From the NCBI GenBank assembly GCA_021790475.1, contig JAJYDU010000004.1, forward strand, positions 1 through 41,765: 41,765 nucleotides of DNA. Direction: 5' to 3'. The DNA is from Planctomycetota bacterium (GTDB taxonomy: Bacteria > Planctomycetota > Phycisphaerae > WQYP01). The translations under genes were made by a program, and so were the position numbers. The notes beneath the pieces were generated by a model, which saw only the letters and a list, made by a program, of their open reading frames with translations, was not told the origin of the DNA and made no database searches. Below, piece by piece: positions 24,708 through 33,915 of this stretch (position 1 is its first letter; each line of letters opens with the position of its first letter).

Positions 24708-27395
24708 ATGGCCGGCGATCATCACCGTCCCGAACTTTCCTTAAACAGGCGCAATTTTCTTTCGGCGACCGCGGCGGCTGCGGCGATTCTGGCCTTGGCT
24801 GGTTGCCAGGCGGGTCCAACCGAATCATCTTCATCGCTTGCGAATTCCGGTGCAAGTTCCATCGGAATTTCGTCGTGGGCGTTTGAACGCGCCAGGGCGC
24901 GGGCCGAGGCAATCGTCGCTCAAATGACACCGGCTGAGAAGATCGGACAAACAGGTATGGCTGCCCCCGCTATCAAGCGCATCGGTCTGCCGGCTTACAG
25001 TTATTATTCCGGCGAAGCGCTGCATGGATTGGTTCGTCACGGGCCGGTTACCTCCTTTCCGTTGCCCCTGGCGCTGGCGGCGACGTGGAATCCGGACCTT
25101 GTTTATCGAATCTACTCCGCCGTATCCGACGAGGCCCGTGCATACAACAACAAATATGCCATGGGTCTTTCCTTCTATTCTCCGTGCGTGCTCAACATGG
25201 ACAGCGACCCGCGCTCGGGCCGCTCTGAAGAAGGCCTTGGTGAAGATCCATGTCTGGTTTCCACCCTCGCTCTGGCCATAGTCAAGGGTATGCAGGGAGA
25301 GAACCCCGATTACCTCAAGACCACGGCTTGCGCCAAATATTTCATCGGCGATCACACCCGCGGCGATGGTACGCCGGTTTCCGCAGCGGTCGATCCGCGA
25401 AGTTTCTGGGAATATTACACCCGGCCTTTTCACGCCTGCGTGCTCCAGGGCGATGTGTTTACCGTCATGGGCGCCGCCCGCTCACTTAACGGCGCGCCAT
25501 GTTGTGCGGACCGCTTTTTGCTGACCGATCTTCTCCGGAGACGCTGGGGATTCCGCGGCTATGTTACGTCCGCTTGCGACGCGATTGCCCAGATGGTTGT
25601 TAGGCGCCATGACGTTCCAACGCTGTATCAGGCGGCGGCTCTGGCCGTGCAGGCGGGATGCGATCTCAACTGCGGCGATACGTACCAGAAACATTTGGCC
25701 CGAGCGGTGGATCTGGAACTGGTCAGCGAAGCGGACATCTCCCGCGCGGTAACGCGTCTGCTTACCGTCCGGTTCCTGCTTGGCGAATTTGAACCACCGG
25801 AGCGGGTTTCCTACAACTCGATTTCTTTTGACGTGGTCGATTCGCCGCCCCATCGGGCCTTGGCGGTGGAAGCGGCGCGGCAAAGTCTGGTTTTGCTCAA
25901 GAATGAAAACAACTTTCTGCCGCTGAATAAATCCGCGCTGAAAAAAGTTGCGGTGATCGGGCCGCTGGCCGATCAATGCCCCCTGGGTGGGTACAGCGGC
26001 GCTCCGTTTGTTCACGTTTCTCCGCTGGAGGGGATCGCGGCCGCTTTGGGGATGGGGATTGATCATTCTGAAATTTCGGCGGGCGGTTTTATCCGTACCG
26101 GCGGATGGGGGCGGCCCCTTCATACCGAGCCATCCGGCGAAGGGAATGTCGATGTCGGTTCGATTCTCAACGGCGACTGGCTGGAATTCAAACCAATGGA
26201 TTTCACCGGCAAAAACGAGATTGTCATCCGCGTCGCCACTGACACGCCGGGCGGTGTCATCGCGGTTCATCTGGACCGTCTCCACGGCCCTTTGGTCGCC
26301 AAACTGCAAGTTCCGGCGACCGGCGGCTGGCGGAACTGGACCAATGTCGCGGCCCCGCTGTATGGTCTGACCGGCCGGCACAAGGTGTTTTTTAAATTCA
26401 GCGGAAGCAACCATCTATTCAACGTTGAACAATTTCGGCTCAATCCGCCAGTCCCGCAACCAGGTAAGCCCGAACTCGTCTTTGCGCCCGGTTGTGGAAT
26501 TCTCGAACCAAAAAGTGAAGATATGTTCCGGAAAGCGGTGGATGCCGCCGGAGGCGCGGATGCCGTAATCATGGTATGCGGTATCAACCAATTGACCGGG
26601 GGCGAAGGTCACGATCGAAAATCGCTCGGACTCAGTGGCGCTCAACCTGAATTGATCCGGGCCATTTACCAGGTCAATCCTGAAATTGTGCTGGTGCTTT
26701 CCGCCAATAACTCGCTGGCGGTCAACTGGGAGCAGGAACATCTGCCGGCCATCCTGGCTGCCGTATTCGCCGGTCAGGCACAGGGAACGGCAATAGCCGC
26801 GGCACTTTTTGGCGACGATAACCCCGGTGGCAAGCTGCCCTGTACCTGGTACAAATCCGCGGATCAGCTTGCGCCGTTCCATAACTACAACATCTTCCAG
26901 GGCCGCACCTACATGTACCTGAAGGAAAAGCCTCTGTACCCGTTTGGTTATGGTTTGAGTTATACCACCTTCCAATTTGGCAATCTGAAGATTTCTTCGC
27001 CGGCGCTTGGACCGGGTGAAACACTCCATGTGTCCGCCACGGTCACCAATACCGGCCGCTGCGCCGGCGCTGAAGTGGCCCAGCTTTATATCGCGCCGCC
27101 TCTGTCCAAAATAAAACGTCCCGGCAGGCAGCTGGTAGGGTTCCGCCGCCTGGAACTCCAGCCCGTCCAGAGCAAGACCATTACGTTCCGATTGCCTTAC
27201 CACGAACAGGCTTTCTGGTACTGGCATGAAGAACAGCGCCGTTTTGTGCTGGAACCAGGAACCGCGAAGCTGCTCATCGGCAATTCATCGGCGGATATTC
27301 ACCTTGTCGGAGAAGTGGAACTTAAGTCGGCCGGGGGCAATGCGGGGCGGGCGGGCGAGATCAACTCGGTTGCGGTGGAATCAAGTGTGGTGTGA
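24708..27395 (+). CDS. GH3 beta-glucosidase/xylosidase-like lipoprotein, nucleophile missing
   Basis: 895 residues. The ATG at 24708 is 6 bases after AGGAG; the ATG at 24702 abuts it. A Tat-type signal (R-R-N-F-L, hydrophobic Ala-rich core) ends in lipobox L-A-G-C. The GH3 barrel (about 55-330) has G-E-A-L-H-G-L, G-E-D-P and N-G-A-P-C-C, but at the nucleophile motif G-Y-V-T-S-D-C-D it reads S-A-C-D: Ala289 replaces the Asp. The usual D-P-R-W-G-R is D-P-R-S-G-R (Ser170) and K-H-F is K-Y-F (Lys210-Tyr211). The C-terminal domain keeps E633 in E-G-H-D-R. An inserted CBM6-like domain (about 470-585) and a final Fn3-like domain (about 770-880) follow family architecture. Binding rather than hydrolysis, or altered chemistry, is possible. 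Confidence 0.88.
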   Translation: MAGDHHRPELSLNRRNFLSATAAAAAILALAGCQAGPTESSSSLANSGASSIGISSWAFERARARAEAIVAQMTPAEKIGQTGMAAPAIKRIGLPAYSYYSGEALHGLVRHGPVTSFPLPLALAATWNPDLVYRIYSAVSDEARAYNNKYAMGLSFYSPCVLNMDSDPRSGRSEEGLGEDPCLVSTLALAIVKGMQGENPDYLKTTACAKYFIGDHTRGDGTPVSAAVDPRSFWEYYTRPFHACVLQGDVFTVMGAARSLNGAPCCADRFLLTDLLRRRWGFRGYVTSACDAIAQMVVRRHDVPTLYQAAALAVQAGCDLNCGDTYQKHLARAVDLELVSEADISRAVTRLLTVRFLLGEFEPPERVSYNSISFDVVDSPPHRALAVEAARQSLVLLKNENNFLPLNKSALKKVAVIGPLADQCPLGGYSGAPFVHVSPLEGIAAALGMGIDHSEISAGGFIRTGGWGRPLHTEPSGEGNVDVGSILNGDWLEFKPMDFTGKNEIVIRVATDTPGGVIAVHLDRLHGPLVAKLQVPATGGWRNWTNVAAPLYGLTGRHKVFFKFSGSNHLFNVEQFRLNPPVPQPGKPELVFAPGCGILEPKSEDMFRKAVDAAGGADAVIMVCGINQLTGGEGHDRKSLGLSGAQPELIRAIYQVNPEIVLVLSANNSLAVNWEQEHLPAILAAVFAGQAQGTAIAAALFGDDNPGGKLPCTWYKSADQLAPFHNYNIFQGRTYMYLKEKPLYPFGYGLSYTTFQFGNLKISSPALGPGETLHVSATVTNTGRCAGAEVAQLYIAPPLSKIKRPGRQLVGFRRLELQPVQSKTITFRLPYHEQAFWYWHEEQRRFVLEPGTAKLLIGNSSADIHLVGEVELKSAGGNAGRAGEINSVAVESSVV

Positions 27396-28770
27396 ACGAA
27401 AAAACGGCCGCGGTCGACATCCGGCGATTTCATCCCCTGCCGACTGCGGCGGTTGCGTGTGCCGCAGCGCCGCCGCGAAGCGCGAAATAAACCGCCAGGA
27501 CGCGGGTTAGCCGCGGGCCCCGGCCCGCGCGTGGTTAAAGAGTTCACGCGGCAATGCGTCGAGTTTTTCGGCATGATCGGCACTCCTTCACATTATTACC
27601 CGCCAGCACGGTATTTAATTTTGGCCGCACTCGCCCCTGTGCGCCAGGCTCACAACACAGGATGAACATCTGGATGCCACGGGCAATTTCCATCGTCTCT
27701 CCGGCGAGCCGGCGGGTTTATCCCGCCGGGATTATCGCCGGCCTGCACATCGTGCCGACCCTTATTTCACCCGCCCGGAATTCAGCGCCGCCTTCCCAGT
27801 CGCAACGGCAAGAACTTTTCCGTTGCGCAATTCCGCCGCCAGCGGCGTGGCCGCAAACCATTCATGTTGCCCTATGCCGGGCCGCAATTGGCAGCGCATC
27901 GCTGAGCAGCCAGAGTCCCAGGAAAATTTCCCAGCCGACCAATACGGTTGTGAATCCGATTATTCCCAGCGGCGCCGGCATCGCCACCGGCGAATGAATG
28001 ACCCGTCAGGCCTTCAACCCCGTGGCCAACAGCAACACCGCGCCGGCAAAAGGATAACGGCTCTGGCCGGGGCAATCAGAAGTGCACTACCCGCCTGTCC
28101 CGCCATGCCGGAGTATGAGAAGTCTTTACCTTGTTTTCCAAAGGCCCGCCGGCGGGCAGGCGAGACAGGAAGCGGAGGAATCATGGGTCGCCTCCTTAGC
28201 TATCCAACCTGTCCCAACCAAATCCTGCAGGTTGTGGTGCAGACCTCCAGATCTGCTGTGCAATGACTGCAGGTCGGAAGACCTGCACCACATATCTCCA
28301 TCCCGGTGCGCTCCGCTTGCTGAGGCGCACGGCGCGGCGGTAATTCCGGCAGGCCTGACGATAAGCCACGCGTGAGTCTGGTATTTCCCGGCGTTGGCTT
28401 ACAAACGTGCATGGTCAGCCTCGTTTGCGTTACGCAGAGCTTTATCTTCGATACGGCCGCACAATTGATTCTATATGGATTGTAAACCCTTCTGGAGCAA
28501 TGGCAAGAGAAAAATTATTTAGATTTTTTCCTTATCAGGGAGATGTTGAATTATGCCCCGTTCCTCAAACAGGGGGTCATGCCTGCCGGCGTGAATCAGG
28601 AAACTGGCGGTCTGGAAGACTGCCCACATAAGGCACGACCACGGCCGGCAGGCTGGCCGGCTTATGGCAGACGCCGCCCCCGGCAGCCAATGTAGTGTCG
28701 ATGCCCCCGGAGGCCCGGGTGAGTTTACCAGTTGGCGCCAGCACATTGGGACCGCCGGGACACATCCGAG
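27396..28770. other. Gene-free 1.4-kb region with repeats
   Basis: No convincing gene on either strand. GCCGCGGTCG (27411-27420) and CGACTGCGGC (27440-27449) form a possible stem just after the GH3 stop. One copy of the 205-base dispersed repeat lies at 27545-27749. A further hairpin pairs GTGGTGCAG (28234-28242) with CTGCACCAC (28283-28291). The stretch 28430-28560 is AT-richer and may be gene debris. Confidence 0.5.
27545..27749 (-). repeat. 205-bp dispersed repeat, copy 1 (structured leader plus start codon)
   Basis: About 85% identical, in inverted orientation, to 38998-39201. Read on the minus strand it holds nested stems (CCGGCGA/TCGCCGG enclosing an 8-base CCGGCGGG stem with loop ATAAA), then a ribosome-binding site AAGGAG and an ATG opening M-P-K-N-S-T-H-C-R-V, after which the two copies diverge. 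Here the frame continues for 94 codons of Arg/Pro-rich sequence without recognisable homology. Confidence 0.8.
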
Positions 28771-29820
28771 TCATGCCTGTGGATGAAGCACTACTTTCAT
28801 GCCGGTGCGACCCTCCGCAGTGGCGAAAGCCTCGTGAATCTTGTTCAGCGGAAAGTGATGGGTAATCAGCGGCTTGACGCGCACCAGGCCTTGTTCCAGA
28901 AGACGCACGGCCATTTCATGGTGGCGCGGCACGCAGCCGTGCGAACCGGTGACGAAACATTCCTTGTAGTGAATCATGTTGGAAAGAATGTTCAGAGGCG
29001 GAGCATTTTTCGGCAGACCGCCGAACAGATTAACGTAACCGCGGTGCGCGACCATCTCAATCGCCTGCCGATGGGTTTCGACTGAGCCGGCCGCGGTTAT
29101 CACAACATCAGGTCCTTCTCCCGCGGTTAGTTCCCGGCAGCGTGCAATCACGTCTTGTTCTTCGGAGGCGATGTAGGCGTCAGCCTGATATTCTCTGGCG
29201 ATATCCAGGCGCAGCCGACTGCGCTGAATGCCGATGACCATGGTTGCACCCATCCGTCGCGCCAGGTCGATCATCATGCACCCGATGGGTCCCAGACCGA
29301 TGATCGCCACGCTTTTGCCCAATGACAGATGGGCCAGTTCCAGACCGTTGATGGCGCAAGCCAGGGGTTCAGCCAAAGCGGCCTCTTCAAAACTCAGCGT
29401 ACTGGAAAACTTCGTGACCGGCCCTTCCTCAAGCAGCAGCCTGGTTAATTTCATATATTGGGCGAAAGATCCTGGAATCTGGTAGCCCACCGCATAATTG
29501 ATCGCGCAATTATTACCAAGGCCGTTGCGACACCAGTGGCACTGGCCGCAGGGTACGTCCGCACCGACCGCCACGCGATCGCCTTCCTTGACGCGTCGAA
29601 CATTTTTTCCCGCCTGGACCACCACCCCCGCGGTTTCATGACCGATGATCGCCGGTGGGACAACCCGCGGGTTGCCGTGATGCAGAATACGAATGTCCGA
29701 GCCGCAGATGCAGACAGCTTCCACGCGCAGCAGGGCCGAATCGTCATCCATTTGAGGCAGGGGAACCTCCTGGACGACCAAAGAATCAAGTGCTTCGAGA
29801 ATGGCGGCTTGCATCATCAT
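28771..29820 (-). CDS. Zinc-dependent alcohol/polyol dehydrogenase (MDR family)
   Basis: 349 residues. Catalytic zinc ligands are C (in C-I-C-G-S-D), H-E (G-H-E-T-A-G) and E (A-E-P-L-A-C); the structural zinc site C-G-Q-C-H-W-C with a later Cys is intact; the Rossmann loop is G-L-G-P-I-G. The pattern is that of sorbitol/threonine-type dehydrogenases, which oxidise a polyol or sugar hydroxyl with NAD(P). It is the last gene of a minus-strand operon, 14 bases after a second dehydrogenase and behind a fused isomerase-epimerase, so the substrate is probably a sugar, polyol or sugar phosphate. Confidence 0.88.
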   Translation of the reverse strand: MMMQAAILEALDSLVVQEVPLPQMDDDSALLRVEAVCICGSDIRILHHGNPRVVPPAIIGHETAGVVVQAGKNVRRVKEGDRVAVGADVPCGQCHWCRNGLGNNCAINYAVGYQIPGSFAQYMKLTRLLLEEGPVTKFSSTLSFEEAALAEPLACAINGLELAHLSLGKSVAIIGLGPIGCMMIDLARRMGATMVIGIQRSRLRLDIAREYQADAYIASEEQDVIARCRELTAGEGPDVVITAAGSVETHRQAIEMVAHRGYVNLFGGLPKNAPPLNILSNMIHYKECFVTGSHGCVPRHHEMAVRLLEQGLVRVKPLITHHFPLNKIHEAFATAEGRTGMKVVLHPQA

Positions 29821-29834
29821 ACATCGTGCTCCGA

Positions 29835-30911
29835 TCAGGGTTGGATGAGAACTTTGGTATGGAATTCAAGATTGTCCCGCATCATCTGGAAAGCCGCCGG
29901 GGCTTGCTCCAGCGGAACGCGGTGCGTGATAAGCGTTCGGAGATTGATTCGTCCGTCCGCCATGGCGGCCAGGGTGGCGTGCCAATCGTCGCTGTTCCCC
30001 GCGATGCTGTATTCGGAATTCCAGACACCCGCCAGAGTTACCTCGCGTCGCATCAACTGCGACCAGAGCGCCGCCGGAAGATGCAGATCGCCCGCGGGAT
30101 TGCCGAGCAACACAACGCACCCGTTACGCCGGACCGACGCCATCGCCTGTAAAAGAGCCGCGGGCGAGCCGGCCGCGTCCACCGCGACATCCACACCCGC
30201 ACCGGCGGTTAAGGAGTCGATGTCAGGTGTGGAATCTTCCCGGCGGCTTGAATAAGCGTGAACAAAACCCATTTGCCGGGCCAGCGCCAGTTTCTGTTCC
30301 ACAATGTCAAAAAGAAGGATCGGGGCGGCGCCCATGACACGCGCCCACTGCGCCACCATCAGGCCGATGGAACCGGCGCCGTAGATCGCCACCGGTCGGC
30401 CCACCAGGATCCGCCCCGCCTGTTTGAGTGCATGGAGGGCGACGGCAGCGGGTTCAATCATCGCGGCTTCCTCCAGGCTTACTTCCGCCGGTACGCGCAG
30501 CAGATTATGGATTGGGACCGCGACGTATTGGGCAAAACCGCCGTCGCGACGCGATCCGAAATAGTCGTAGTTGGCGCATTGTACGTAGCGTCCTTGTTCA
30601 CAGGCGGCGCATTTCCCGCACCAGAGCAGGGGAAATACCGCGACGCGATCCCCCGTTGCGAATTCCTTTACGTCCGGCGCCGTCTTTTCGATTATGCCGG
30701 CGAATTCATGGCCGCAGATCGTGGGAAAACGGTATGTACCCTTGCTGAACACGCGGGGAATGTCCGAGCCGCAAACCCCGCAAAATTTCACGTGGATCAG
30801 TACCTGACCGGGCGCCACGGCGGGCCGTGGTACACGCGTGTGGCGCATGTCGCCCAGGCCGTAGAGAACCAGCGCGTTCATCATTTCGACCGGCGCCGCG
30901 ATCTGGCTCAT
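29835..30911 (-). CDS. Zinc-dependent dehydrogenase, galactitol-1-phosphate dehydrogenase-like
   Basis: 358 residues; GGGAGG 7 bases before the ATG fixes the start. It has C-G-V-C-G-S-D, G-H-E-F-A-G, structural zinc cysteines C-G-K-C-A-A-C with a later Cys, E-P-A-A-V-A-L-H as in GatD-like enzymes, and G-A-G-S-I-G-L for NAD binding. GatD relatives oxidise galactitol-1-phosphate or similar polyol phosphates to ketoses. The start overlaps the upstream stop by four bases (ATGA), so it is translationally coupled to the isomerase-epimerase fusion, consistent with a common pathway. Confidence 0.88.
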   Translation of the reverse strand: MSQIAAPVEMMNALVLYGLGDMRHTRVPRPAVAPGQVLIHVKFCGVCGSDIPRVFSKGTYRFPTICGHEFAGIIEKTAPDVKEFATGDRVAVFPLLWCGKCAACEQGRYVQCANYDYFGSRRDGGFAQYVAVPIHNLLRVPAEVSLEEAAMIEPAAVALHALKQAGRILVGRPVAIYGAGSIGLMVAQWARVMGAAPILLFDIVEQKLALARQMGFVHAYSSRREDSTPDIDSLTAGAGVDVAVDAAGSPAALLQAMASVRRNGCVVLLGNPAGDLHLPAALWSQLMRREVTLAGVWNSEYSIAGNSDDWHATLAAMADGRINLRTLITHRVPLEQAPAAFQMMRDNLEFHTKVLIQP

Positions 30912-32602
30912 ACCGGCGCCTCCCGCGCCGGGCGCTGCTTCAATCCAACGGCTGCCGCGGCGCGCATTTTTTGAGCATTGTTCTGGAGCGTTCCTGAGCG
31001 ATCAAACAGGCTGCTGGTGCCGGCGACGAGAATATCGGCGCCCGCCGCCACCATGGCGGGAATGTTTTCAAAGCTGACATTGCCATCCACCGCGATGGGA
31101 ATGTCCCGGCGGCGAGCTTGCAGCAGGCGGCGACAATCCGCAACCTTGTCTGGCGCGCCGCGACACAACTTCTGGCCGGCAAATCCCGGATTTACGGTCA
31201 TAAGCAACACAAAATCAATATTCGCCAGCACGTAATCCAGCGCGGCTAACGACGTCGCCGGGTTCAGGGCCACCCCGGCCTGGATGCCGGCGGCTTGAAT
31301 GAGGTTGAGCGTCCGATCCAGATGGGTTACGGCTTCCACATGTACGCATATCCGCTGGACGCCGATCCGCGCCAATTCCTGGATAAACCAGTCATTGTTT
31401 TCCACCATCAGGTGCACGTCAAACGGCAGCGAAGTCCGCGCTCGAAGTTGCGCGAGCAATTCCAACCCCAACGGCATATTCGGGACGAAGTGCGCGTCCA
31501 TCAGATCAAAGTGCAGCAGGTCCGCGCCCACTGTTTCTAGATGACGGACATCATCCGCAAGCAGGCACATATCCGCACACATGATCGAGGGCGCCAGCAG
31601 GACTTTTTCTTCGGCGGCGAGGCTCTCTTCCCGAAGGAGAGGTAGATCGGGCGGCGGCGCCACACGGGATCCAGGCGGAGTCTGGAAAACCTCTTTTAAG
31701 TAACGCAACGAAACGCGCAGCATCTCTTCCAGAGCGGGGTCGGAGTAATCGCGTCCCATTTTGGGGCCGCCGATCTCCAGGTAACCAATCAGGTCGGATA
31801 CGGGCAGTTGCCGGGCGCTCGCCAGCAGAAGATCGCGGATTGGCTCGATGTGAATGATTCCTTTGGTGCGCTCCGTCGGCGAAAACCCGAACGTGGCCAG
31901 ATACATCGAGTCGGTGTTTTTCAGGTGCAACTCGCGGATATGGGGCAAAGAGGCCTCCAGCAGCGTCTGGTGGTCATGGCGGAGTTGACTCTGCGCGTCC
32001 ACGTAGCCGTGGGCGATATCGACGCAGTAGCCCACGTCGGCCGTGGTCCGGGCATTCGCCCGATGATAAGCGCGAAGCTCCCCGGCCATGGACTGGATCT
32101 CTTCCGGCAGCGTCGGAGGTTCCGCCAGGCAGGACATGGGTTCGATGGTCAGCCAGCCCACGCCGTGATCCTTTGCCATTCGCATCAGGTCCTTCATGTG
32201 ATGGAGATAGGTTAATATACCCCGTCCCTTGATGCCCATGCGGTCCCGCGGTACGGCGCCGGGATTGGATCCCACCGCCTGGGCGCCCAACAAACCGGCG
32301 ATGGCGATCAATCGTTCGTAATTCCGGCGGGCCGTCTCCACCCACCCCGGCCCGTCGTCACGGAAAAAACCACCCAGCTCGCGATGCGCGGTAAAGACGC
32401 TTGATAAACTTAGCCCCTGGTCTTCCGCCCGCCGGCGGAGGTCCTGGAACCAGGCGTCGGGCAACTGGTATATCTCAAAAAATGTACCGAGCTGAACATG
32501 CTTGACGCCTTCCTGCGCCAGCAGACGGAAAAGCCAGTCATACGAGTAGCGATACTCGACGGGGTCCGTCTTCAGACCGATTTCCAATCGCAAAGGATCC
32601 AT
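30908..32602 (-). CDS. Fusion: sugar-phosphate isomerase/epimerase barrel + ribulose-phosphate 3-epimerase-like barrel
   Basis: 564 residues from the ATG at 32602; longer frames to 32704 add a proline-rich, unlikely N-terminus. Residues 1-310 are an AP-endonuclease-2/xylose-isomerase-like barrel (E-I-G-L-K-T-D, T-I-E-P-M-S, Y-C-V-D-I-A-H-G, H-L-K-N-T-D). After a linker, about 340-555 form an RPE-type barrel: L-A-P-S-I-M-C-A-D, H-F-D-L-M-D-A-H-F-V-P-N (metal His and Asp), D-V-H-L-M-V, M-T-V-N-P-G-F-A-G-Q and V-D-G-N-V-S with the second catalytic Asp. Members act on ribulose-5-phosphate or allulose-6-phosphate. Fusion of two epimerase/isomerase barrels upstream of two dehydrogenases suggests a channelled sugar pathway. 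Confidence 0.85.
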   Translation of the reverse strand: MDPLRLEIGLKTDPVEYRYSYDWLFRLLAQEGVKHVQLGTFFEIYQLPDAWFQDLRRRAEDQGLSLSSVFTAHRELGGFFRDDGPGWVETARRNYERLIAIAGLLGAQAVGSNPGAVPRDRMGIKGRGILTYLHHMKDLMRMAKDHGVGWLTIEPMSCLAEPPTLPEEIQSMAGELRAYHRANARTTADVGYCVDIAHGYVDAQSQLRHDHQTLLEASLPHIRELHLKNTDSMYLATFGFSPTERTKGIIHIEPIRDLLLASARQLPVSDLIGYLEIGGPKMGRDYSDPALEEMLRVSLRYLKEVFQTPPGSRVAPPPDLPLLREESLAAEEKVLLAPSIMCADMCLLADDVRHLETVGADLLHFDLMDAHFVPNMPLGLELLAQLRARTSLPFDVHLMVENNDWFIQELARIGVQRICVHVEAVTHLDRTLNLIQAAGIQAGVALNPATSLAALDYVLANIDFVLLMTVNPGFAGQKLCRGAPDKVADCRRLLQARRRDIPIAVDGNVSFENIPAMVAAGADILVAGTSSLFDRSGTLQNNAQKMRAAAAVGLKQRPAREAPV

Positions 32603-32825
32603 CGTTATTTCCGCAGGAAAAAACGTCAAAATCGACCAGCGTCGCTTATAGGGCATGGATTGGTTTATTTCAAGAAGTTGTACATGAAGCGGGGGGGGCG
32701 GCAACGATCAACGATTTAGATTGTGCCGGGCAACTTTGAGCCGGTATATTGCGGCGAGCAACCCGGACCTGCCGGCTGCGGCAAGTCTGCTTTTTCGCAT
32801 GGCGATTTATTAAGGATTTTGATCA

Positions 32826-33872
32826 GTGTGCCAGCGAAAAGTCCTGTATGGCTTGGTGGTGGGCGCGACATTCGCGGTACTGGCGCCGGGCGCGGGGTTG
32901 TAGGCGTCCGCAAAGATACCCATGCGAATCACCGACCCCAACCTCGCGCCCAACCCCGTCTTTGAAAGACTCAACCCCGCCGGCAATAATTTTCCGGTTG
33001 GTTGGGGCGCCGGAACGGCACGGGGCGCCTCGGTAACCATCACCAAAGTTGCGCACTCCGGAAGCCAGGCGGTGGAAATGAAAGCCACCGCTCCCGTGAA
33101 TTGCTGGATGAATTCGCAGGTAATTCCGGTTCGAGAGGGACGGGTGACATTTTGGTTTCGCGCTCTTTCCTCGAGCGTGGCGGGGAAAAATCTGATTTTC
33201 TATGTCATTGGAGTAAACGCGGCGGGCATTGAGTCCACCCCCCCGTGTCGCTTACGTCGTTCCGGCGGTCGATGTCGGCGATGGGGGTGGCACAAAGGCG
33301 CACTTCAATTCGATTACCGCAATCAGCCGGTAATCAAGGGGATCATTCCGGCTCCCCGGATTAATGAGGGTGTTACGTCCGGCAAAGGCGACTGGATGCT
33401 CGATAATGTGGACCTGCGCCGCGCCCGGCGTCCCGCCGACATGGGCCGAATACCCTCATTTTACACCTGTCAGGCGATTTGCACCACGCTCAGCGGCGCC
33501 ACGCCCGACCGGCATGTAAAGGCTCAACTCATCACGGCCGCACCCGACAAGACGCCTTGGACTTTTCGGGACCGGCACGGCGCTCTGCTGCTGGCGGCCT
33601 GTTCGGCAATCGCCACAGCGCGGTTGAAAGACCACGCGCCCGGTGTTCCGGGAACACTCGTGATCCGCGGTGTGCATCCGCACCGGGTTGAGGCGATTGA
33701 TCCGCTGTATGGCAAGACCCAGCGCCTTGACTTCACCGAAACCGCCGCCGGGGTGAAAATTCCTGGCCTATTGATACGAAATTACCCACTGATCCTGCGG
33801 ATTCGGCGAGGCGCTTGCCTACCACCCCCCGGGGCTTTGCGTTTCCGTTGTCTCGAGGCGGCGCGGGCGTGA
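32826..33872 (+). pseudogene. Decayed secreted glycoside hydrolase gene
   Basis: A GTG at 32826 with AAGGA upstream opens a signal-peptide-like sequence (L-Y-G-L-V-V-G-A-T-F-A-V-L-A) interrupted by TAG at 32901-32903. The same frame continues with a carbohydrate-binding-like beta domain (about 32930-33410). Around 33238-33290 the sequence makes sense only in another frame (R-V-A-Y-V-V-P-A-V-D-V), between a C7 tract and a G5 tract, so two compensating frameshifts exist. The domain then passes straight to a C-terminal beta-sandwich ending N-Y-P-L-I-L-R-I, as in glycosidases, with no catalytic domain between. Nonsense, frameshifts and an internal loss together indicate a pseudogene. Confidence 0.6.
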
Positions 33873-33915
33873 AAAAGATATTATATGATGGTGCTACGAT
33901 ACGAAAGGAGCCGCG

